This document shows, piece by piece, positions 56,610 through 64,000 of a DNA stretch of 64,000 bases. The position numbers and the translations under genes were made by a program. The stretch's first letter is position 1, and each line of letters opens with the position of its first letter. The notes under the pieces were generated by a model. The model was not told where the DNA came from and did not search any database. It was given only the letters and a program-made list of their open reading frames with translations. The stretch comes from Melampsora larici-populina 98AG31 (lineage: Eukaryota > Basidiomycota > Pucciniomycetes > Pucciniales > Melampsoraceae): the NCBI RefSeq assembly GCF_000204055.1, contig NW_006768813.1:420214-484213 (forward strand). Direction: 5' to 3'.

Positions 56610-58460
56610 CTAAAACAAAGTAACTTCCGCATTTGAAAGTCTATCCTGACTATCCTGAGCAACCCCAGTGTCCAAACCAACTGCCATCACTCCTTCCCCA
56701 ACGCCTTGAGTACCACTAGCCCCAGCAACAATCTCTTGAGTCGAGACAATCACTTGAGTCACACTAGCCCCAGTTGCAATGTCCTGAATAGCACTTGCCC
56801 CAGTCAACCTAACCCTGAACTTACCACTATCAATGTCGCTTATCCAGTTACGTCGGCCCTTCGCATCCATCCCATTAAAGCCCTTCTGAAACTCCACCTT
56901 TGTCATCAAAGAATCCGCTGCACGTTCCACTTCCACGTTGCGGGCCTTCAAGACAGCAGTTGGGTCGGGAACACGTGGGAATATCTTACTCTTACTTGTA
57001 CTAGGAACATCAACAAGGAGTTTATCTGAAAATGCACATCAAAGTCAGCTTATTTTTCAAGAGACACGAACAGGAAGCAGACACATACCCAACAAGCCAT
57101 TTAACTTCACACCGAGAGTTTTCTTATCAATGTCGGATTGATTATTTGAGACCTTGTGAGTTGTTGCCGGTGGATTGTTCGAAGTCACAACTGATTGAAT
57201 TTCTTTGAATGTGTTTCCGTTTTGACAATAAAGCGGAAACACATGTTGTAGGTCAGCCTTTGTGGAAACCCACTGGGACATCTCATCCCTAGAGGTGTAC
57301 TCTTGACACCAACCACCACCTGACGAACTATTGCTACAAGCAATGATATAATAGTCGAGTCCAAAAAGTTGGTGGTCGCGTGCAAGCTGCAAGAAAACCA
57401 CTTCAACATCAGATGTTTCTGGCCCGAGATAACAAAACCAGAGCAACTTACTTGTTGCGCTATCTTCTTCATACACTGAAGTGACCGCTTCTCCTCCTTA
57501 TGAGCAGATGCGGCTGGTGTATTCAGCTCCCGATCCCGGGCCACTTTCTTCAAGTCAACCAGGTCTTCATATATCGGCCAATATCGAAGCTCTTCCTCTC
57601 AGCTGAGTTTAGGTACCTCGGGGACCAGAATGGTGCTGTCGCCAAATACGTTAGAGTCTTCCGTGATGGTGACGGCCGAGTAATCGGGGTAACCTCCTAG
57701 AGCGTAGAACACATTCGAAGTGAACACAGCATACTTGTCATCGTCCAGGGCTTGATAAGCGTCTGAATTGGCGGTGTTGCGTCGGGATAGGATCTTGGCA
57801 GCAAATGGGTCCCCTCGTTGAGGCACTAGAATCACAAAAAAAGGCATTCTGGTTAGCTTATGACATTGTATATCACTTCAACCGACTTGACGCACTAGGA
57901 TGTTTATTTGCATCAATCGCAAAGCTTAACCAGCGATGCCAAGGGTTCTCTCCGTGTGTTCCACCCAACAAACCTCTAAAATAACCAACTGAGGTTAGCG
58001 TAGGTCATTCAACAACATCTATAAGGTCTGAATAAACATACAGTGATCTTTTCAATTTGGTGATGCCAACGCCTGAGACCATTGCAATCATATGTAGAGT
58101 GTGATTCAGGCTTTCCAGAACCGCCTGTCCCTCTGCGATGACCGCGGCACTTATTTGATGATTAGACGAGCGTTGCCGAGCTAATTGAGCTTCAATACAA
58201 GCAAGAGGCCAAAATTTCTTGTAATGATGATAGTTTTGCAATGTGATCTCCGATAAGTTGACTTCTTCGGTGGCATGGGTAGCAGAAGGGGTTTGAAAGT
58301 GATTCGTGCCAGGTTGAGGGGCGTCAGGACCCTGAGTAACAACAGTGACTGGATCCACCACCTGGCGAGGTCGTTTACCAGACCGAGCTATGGTCAATGA
58401 AGTCCGGTGTTTCCTATTCGTTCGAGTCGAACGTGTTACCCTTCGGTTTGGTGAAAGCAT
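56610..58460 (-). pseudogene. Unknown five-exon protein, head-to-head with the KDZ transposase, one TGA
   Basis: Exons 58042-58460, 57896-57975, 57452-57825, 57089-57386 and 56610-57025 join with GT-AG introns and consistent phases to 529 codons including the stop. I do not recognise a family. Visible parts: a basic N-terminus (SPNRRVTRSTRTNRK); a helical region (MIAMVSGVGITKLKRSL); a motif GGTHGENPWHRWLSFAIDAN; an acidic stretch (YAVFTSNVFYALGGYPDY); and a C-terminal repeat of TGAS..QDIATGASVTQVIV type. One in-frame TGA lies at 57599-57601, where CGA (Arg) fits; everything else is open. It may be a second gene of the KDZ element or a host gene beside it. An in-frame upstream Met at 58496 is also possible. 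Confidence 0.7.
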
Positions 58461-59242
58461 TGGTATGAAATGGAAAAACGCTAGATGTTTGATCAAAAGT
58501 AATTTGTTGGTTTATGAGCACAGAGGTGAGACAAAATCCGCTCCCCCTTGAACAGTGTTTCCAAAACACTACTAAGCTGTCACATGTGCTACAGGAATAA
58601 AACATGACTTAGTCACGTGGCTGCTTTACAGTCACATGTTACCTTACAGTAACAAAACTATACTGTACGTACAAAATTGTTACATAATCCATCATATTGT
58701 ATTTGAAATGTGGAGTCATGCACGTCACATACCTAATTCATCCCGACATCTTGGTAAGTTATCAATCAACTGTACCAGACACTACAGCGTTAGTGTCTTC
58801 TTCCTGTGAATCACCCTTCAGGACACACAGGTACGAGGTTATGCATTCTAGGCTGGATTACATAATTTCTGAACCGACAAAAGTCGATTTGTTTAGTATT
58901 GAACTAACAAATTAATTCTTTATGTGATTTACCATGATATTTCGACTTATAAACTAAAGTCAATTATGCCATGGTATCCCAAGAAAATGGGGTACCTACA
59001 TCTCTTTTGCAACAAACCAGCGCAGGGTCCCAACCCCCAAGGATTGGACACCAGAGGCTCCTGCGCATCATATTGTCAGCCATTGAAAATTTTTCTATCA
59101 TCACCTGTTAAGTTTATGATTTTTTCGCATATCTTCAATCATCACCAAATCATTCATTTCGTGCCATAATCATACCTTCCCTTTTCTGATCATTTAATAA
59201 ATTTCATTTATTACGTTTATTACATTTACCATTTTTTTTATT
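58461..59242. promoter_or_regulatory. Shared upstream region of the divergent pair
   Basis: 780 bp between the two start codons, presumably holding both promoters. It contains several GTCACATG/ACAGTAAC-type repeats at 58575-58660 and a hairpin-capable GACACTA-CAGCGT-TAGTGTC near 58777. A poly-T/TTATTA stretch lies just before 59243. Confidence 0.45.
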
Positions 59243-62200
59243 ATGGGAAAATCAGGTCGTATAATACCAATTCCTGGATCCTCCACACGTTCCAAACGCA
59301 AGGTGCCTCCAAACACCGAAGCCACTCGCCTGAAAGCAGAACTTGACGAGGCTAAGATCGCTTATAGCAAGAAAAGGCTTGACGAAATTAGTGATGCGCT
59401 CAACAATACCCCTCCTACCAATCCTGATCCCTCGGACGTGCAACCACCCGAACCCGATAATCAGGCAATATTTGACCCAGACCCAATTGCCGAAGCAATC
59501 GAAGACCCCGTTGGTCTAGATGCTCGCCCTATTAATTTAACACAATTGATCACAGCGGATACATACAAGCACCAGCGGCTGCGAGAGGATGCGCAGTGGA
59601 AGATGATCATGCAAAGTGTTTTCGTAGCTTTCATGCATGGAACACAGCGCACTTCCCAGTGGGGAAACACAGACAATTGGAATTTCGACTTTAATGACCC
59701 GAGGTTGTGCTCATGCGCTGAAGGACAGAAACATACTCGAGCAGTTGATACTTTGGATATACTGTGTAAGTTTTTTACTGGATTTCGATGCAGTAAATAA
59801 GCCTTATATATTTTCGTTTTCAGATCGTCGCAAGCAGAAGGTTCAATTCTGCTCCTGCACCCCCGATCAAGTTCGGTTAATCAACCTAGGATATTTGGGA
59901 GGTACACCAACAAGGCCCGAAACCGCGTTCTCATTACGTCTACTTTGAATGTATCACTTGGCATGGCAGTATTGCCATTCCAATATACAACCGTTTTCTT
60001 TGATGATCGACGCATACCTGGATGCATATAACCCTCCTATACTGGTTTCTGGAACTCACGAGGTGCGATAATTCAGAACGATGAAATGAAAAAATTGCTG
60101 AGGACTCATTACGTCCTTCATTTAATCGTGACTTGTAGCCTCGACTCTGGCGTCAACCTCTCACTGGCGCGGTGACTTGCTATCGACAAATCATGAAGGC
60201 ATTAGAAGAGCTTGAGACTCGTAGTCTCAAGCTGACACCTTTAAAGAAGCTCGCAGCTAACTGTCCCCGGTGTTTCGGTCCGGCTACTGCGACCGGAATC
60301 CAAAGTGGACCACAATATGTGGTCTGTGTTGACGGTAACTTCCAACAGCGCCGTCATGAGACGGCTAGTCAACAATTTGCCGAAATTCCGATTTCAATGC
60401 CGTCTTTGTTCATGAACCCACAGGCAGTTGCAGAATGGGAGCCTAAGCCGACTGGAAGAAAGGCTAGGATTGAGGTGGATCTGGTACGTGATTATATAAA
60501 CATTACTCATTTCCCATCCGCATATACACTTACCACAATCACTTTTCACAGGACCCGTGTTCACAACAACACACGGCTGCAGCAGACAAGCGTAGCGCGT
60601 CCAGCTGGCGAGGATGCGAAGAGACAGGCCTTATAGGCATGGCATGTCGGCATGATCACATGCTGAAGTTAGTAAATGTGGTACGAAGTGGTGAAAAGTT
60701 AGCACAACTGTCTCTGTGCAGATTACAAACCCAGGCTGATCGGTTTATATCTAACTGTGCACATATAGGGCACATTTCGTCCATGCCTTGCTTGGGGAGC
60801 TATTCACATGCATACTCGAAGGATATACGGAAGCGGTAAAGGCGGGTGTTGCTTTGTTGTATGACATTGGTTGTACCATGGAAAAAGGGGTCATCAAGGT
60901 CAGTTGGTTGCCTCTTTCACGATATCGCCCTGATTTCGACTCTTCACATGTTTGCTCTTATGTTTGTTCGATAAGAACAACCTCTTTGCTGAAGAACGAG
61001 ACACAGATTGTTTGACCTTTGGAACCAGTGCTTTCCATGCCTACGTACATCGGTGGAGCTGTCAACTCCAATACAACCCACGTCTCAATGCTCGTTTTGG
61101 CCTATCAGACGGAGAGGGCTTGGAACGCGCATGGTTCAAGATATCCCCGCTGATTTTTCCTCTTCGGGGAGCTGGCTCTCAGTTTCGAATAGATGCGTTG
61201 CATCTGAAATTACAGCACAACAACGCTCTATCTCGCGTGCAAGCAGGTATTAGAACAATTTGATTGATCAATCAGGTCGAATGTGTTTTTTCATTGATGT
61301 TCCTTTCCCTGTTCCGTTACATTTCCCTTTTGCAATAGCTAAGTCGGCCTTTCATAAGCTTAAGGTGGCCGAGAAGAAGGCCAATGAGGCTCGGATGGTT
61401 CTTTTTGATTTGGAAAGAACCCTAGGACTCACAGCCGAATATCTGGGTGCGCAATGGGAACGACAGCGACAATGCCAAGCCGACATCATGGGAGACCATC
61501 GGGCTCAAGAAGTATCCCTTCAACTCTGCCGTCTCATCGAGCTTGAAGAAGACTTCCAAGAAGCGCAGTAAGTGTTCATACTTATTTTCTCATTTGACCC
61601 CCGCACAAGCAATTAAAGGGCCTGTCCTCATATCTTGTTGTCACCATTATTAGCAAAAACCTTAGGAAGCTGCGTCGGAAAAGACGACGTGATCTGTCAC
61701 AAGAAGAGCACGATTCTCTGCGACGTCTTCCATCCACACTGGTCGAACTGGAAAAGGCCATTTTAGACGTGGCTGAAGACCTAGGTGGCGACGCTTTTCG
61801 TGATATGCCTGAGGTTTCAGGTAAGTACATACTTGCATTGCTGTTCCCACTTACCACATGCTGATGTTGACTTATCAGATCCCCATGCACGCCTCATAAT
61901 GCGCATTCGAATATCAAAAGAAAATCTATATGAAGCTTATGTCGGGAAGATCGAGTGGCAAAAGAAGTGGAGTCAACCTGGACTAGGTGAGAGTGATATG
62001 GCTGAAGTCGCTTACCATCTTGGTATGATTGTAATTGACCAAGTATGCATTAGGCACTGCCGAACAAGGCAGATACAAAAGTGTCATGGAAAAGCGAAAC
62101 AAGGCATTGGCGCAGAAGTATTCTACTTACGAGTCTCAAGTAGAAACTTATCATCTAGATTACCCAGATTCCCCACAATTAGCACTACCAACATTCGACG

Positions 62201-62975
62201 AGGTGAAGTCCATGGACATCGCCAACGCGTTTTGGAACATTGGACATCTCACCCATCCTGACGAGCCCTGGGCGGTCAATGCATCTATTCAAGTGGGAAT
62301 TCAGGCTTTTCGAACAGCACGAAGCTGTGCTGAAGAACTGGAGAGGATCGCATGTGAGGTTCAACACATGATGCGGGCTGCATTACAAACGGAGGAAAAG
62401 CTGGCGAACCTTTACACATTAAGTCAAATTTGTGCGTATATCATCGTATTAGATCGAATTCTCTCAATGTAATAATGCCCTCTCACACTGGCACCGGTCT
62501 GCCTGTAGCATGGGTCAATGGCGGACCTGAAGAACAACAACCTTTACAGTTGGTTTTGCGAAACGCAGTGGTTTCAAGGGTTAATTGGGATGCATGCCAA
62601 TTAACCTTGCAGGCCCTGCACACTTGCCTGCAAAAGGATAATTGCCGCACTTGGATGGTGTGGCACACCCACCTTCCAAATCTAATGCAATTGACCTCAC
62701 ATTATTCGAATGAGTCTCCTCAGGCTATCAACATCCTGGGTGCTGCTTGGAAAGCTTTGATCATGCGGTGTAGTGGCCTTTGGGAGAGAATTTTGAATGG
62801 GCCATCCGTCGAAGCCCAGCAGCTGGACGAATTCGAACTGATGGAACAAGATCTGTTGTTCCATGAAGAGGAGATCATGCGGAACAACATCGACCTTCTT
62901 GAAGAGGATATGCGAGATAACCTGTTCCTAATTGACGATGAGGAACATTTGGATGAGGAGATACGGATTACTTGA
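59243..62975 (+). pseudogene. KDZ transposase with CxC1 cysteine cluster, one TGA
   Basis: Eleven exons join in phase: 59243-59765, 59824-60062, 60139-60483, 60552-60697, 60769-60898, 60976-61246, 61339-61567, 61654-61820, 61879-61986, 62054-62431 and 62509-62975, making 1001 codons. An N-terminal coiled coil (TRLKAELDEAKIAYSKKRLD) is followed by a CxC1-type cluster (LCSC, QFCSC, VRLINLGYLGGTPTRPETAF), LDAYNPPILVSGTHE and NCPRCFG. The core has YVVCVDGNFQQRRH, GMACRHDH, LLYDIGC, FHAYVHRWSCQLQYNPR and GLSDGEGLERAW, with the Asp, Asp and Glu expected of KDZ enzymes. The C-terminus is coiled coil and acidic. The only break is TGA at 59946-59948 (codon 216), where CGA fits. No TET/JBP gene, often linked to KDZ elements, is seen. 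TIRs were not found. Confidence 0.9.
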
Positions 62976-63528
62976 TGATTACTTGATATTAGGTGGAACA
63001 TATGATAGAAACAATGTAGGACTTCTTGATGGCACTCTGAAAGAAACTGTTACATAAAAATTTCGAGGTTGTTGTGAAAGACGTCAAATGTCCCATAAGT
63101 CTTAATTGCAATGGATGCATCAACTACATTGATATGGGGTCTTACACACACATATACCAGACACAGTCAGTGTCTGGCATACGAGATACCTGTAACTGTG
63201 CCACGCTGTGAGCGCCCAAGTTTCCCATCTACATATGTTTTGGTTCTTCAACCTTCCCTTAAGATGGTTGTGCTGATGTTAAGAGCTGGTCAGATCCCAG
63301 CTTGACAAACATTAAGGCACCACTATGGTACATTAAGAACCAATGGATTTCCACTTGGATGTAATTGGATAGCATATTCAATCCCCTATCTGAAAGGTCA
63401 TACCTGCAAGGAGCAACCCTCTGTACTGAAAGATGTGAGACTTGCACAAAGTGGTAGGAACTCATAGCTTGATGACACCCTCAAAGATGTCTTTGACAAC
63501 TTTGCTTGAGCAGACCCACGGCTATGTA
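62976..63528. other. 3' flank of the KDZ gene
   Basis: No gene. A hairpin-capable CCAGACAC-AGTCA-GTGTCTGG lies at 63157-63177. This stretch may contain the right end of the KDZ element, but I could not pair it with a left end. Confidence 0.4.
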
Positions 63529-64000
63529 AAAGTGTTTAAGTAAAAAAATAGGTGGGAAGGAGGTGTTGGATGGGAAAAGTGGTATATGAGAGTGTGGTTG
63601 AAAAGTGATTTTGTCATCTGGGGGGAGAGATAACAGGCATTTTCCCAAGTCTTCCATGAGTTATGGAGGTTTATTTTTGTTGAGCGGGAAAGTGAAGGTG
63701 GATGTTAAAGTGTTTAAGTAAAAAAATAGGTGGGAAGGAGGTGTTGGATGGCTAAAGTGTTTATAAAGACTGGGGTTGAAAAGTGATTTTGTCATCTGGG
63801 GGGAGAGATAACAGGCATTTTGCCAAGTCTTCATGAGTAATGTAGGTTTATTGTTGTTTGAGCGGGGTAGTGAAGGTGGATGTTAAAGTGTTTTAAGGAG
63901 TAAAAAAAAATTGGAAGGGAGGGTGTTGGTTTGCCAATTGTTTTATGTGGACTGTTTGTTTAAATGCAAGTCTGTTCTTCTGAAAGAGAGAGAAATAGGG
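63529..64000 (+). repeat. 178-bp tandem (satellite-like) repeat, about 2.6 copies, runs off the window
   Basis: AGTGTTTAAGTAAAAAAATA recurs with starts at 63531, 63709 and, diverged, 63887; both spacings are 178 bp. Blocks shared by the units include AAAGTGATTTTGTCATCTGG and AGATAACAGGCATTTT. The first two units are very similar; the third is more diverged and is cut by the window end. Confidence 0.9.

Overview
The window looks like transposon-rich nuclear DNA of a basidiomycete, most probably a rust fungus (Pucciniales). This is inferred from short GT-AG introns of about 55-100 bp, KDZ transposases with CxC cysteine clusters, a fungal SRF-type MADS-box gene, an LSB1/CSH3-like SH3 protein and a very low density of ordinary genes. 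I could run no database search, so the species is not named. Exon boundaries were joined by eye from frame continuity and splice signals.

Layout. 1-3.6 kb: no gene I can support. 3.6-7.8 kb: two host genes facing each other, an SH3/proline-rich/glycine-zipper protein (+, five exons) and a 501-residue Mcm1/Umc1-like MADS-box factor (-, four exons). 9.9-15.5 kb: an apparently intact MULE DNA transposon with 44-bp identical TIRs and 8-bp TSDs; its one five-exon gene fuses a MULE transposase to an OTU-type cysteine protease domain. 15.7-19.6 kb: a 76-bp direct repeat, a dead Tc1/mariner (IS630-type) DDE fragment and an unidentified decayed gene. 22.2-39.1 kb: one KDZ-family (CxC5/CxC6) element whose gene is cut by four later insertions: a non-autonomous CAAC-ended element, hAT-1 (encoded on -), a CACAG-ended element and hAT-3 (encoded on +). 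40.2-41.0 kb: a decayed DUF1640 (CCDC90/Fmp32-like) copy. 41.7-48.2 kb: a Ty1/copia retrotransposon with a half-tRNA-type primer site, itself carrying a 1.1-kb foldback element. 50.3-55.4 kb: a tyrosine-recombinase (DIRS/Ngaro-like) retroelement on the minus strand. 56.6-63.0 kb: a head-to-head pair, an unknown five-exon gene and an 11-exon CxC1-type KDZ transposase. 63.5-64.0 kb: the start of a 178-bp tandem repeat running off the window.

Three themes cross the elements. First, most in-frame stops in otherwise readable transposon genes are TGA where arginine CGA would fit (8 of the 10 I located), as expected from CpG deamination. Second, the two hAT transposases share exon structure, including one intron that fits only as AT-AG. 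Third, all three CAAC-ended elements are flanked by 7-bp TSDs, and for two of them the length is confirmed because the host KDZ frame closes exactly when element plus one 7-bp copy is removed. The MULE-OTU element and the two host genes show no such damage.
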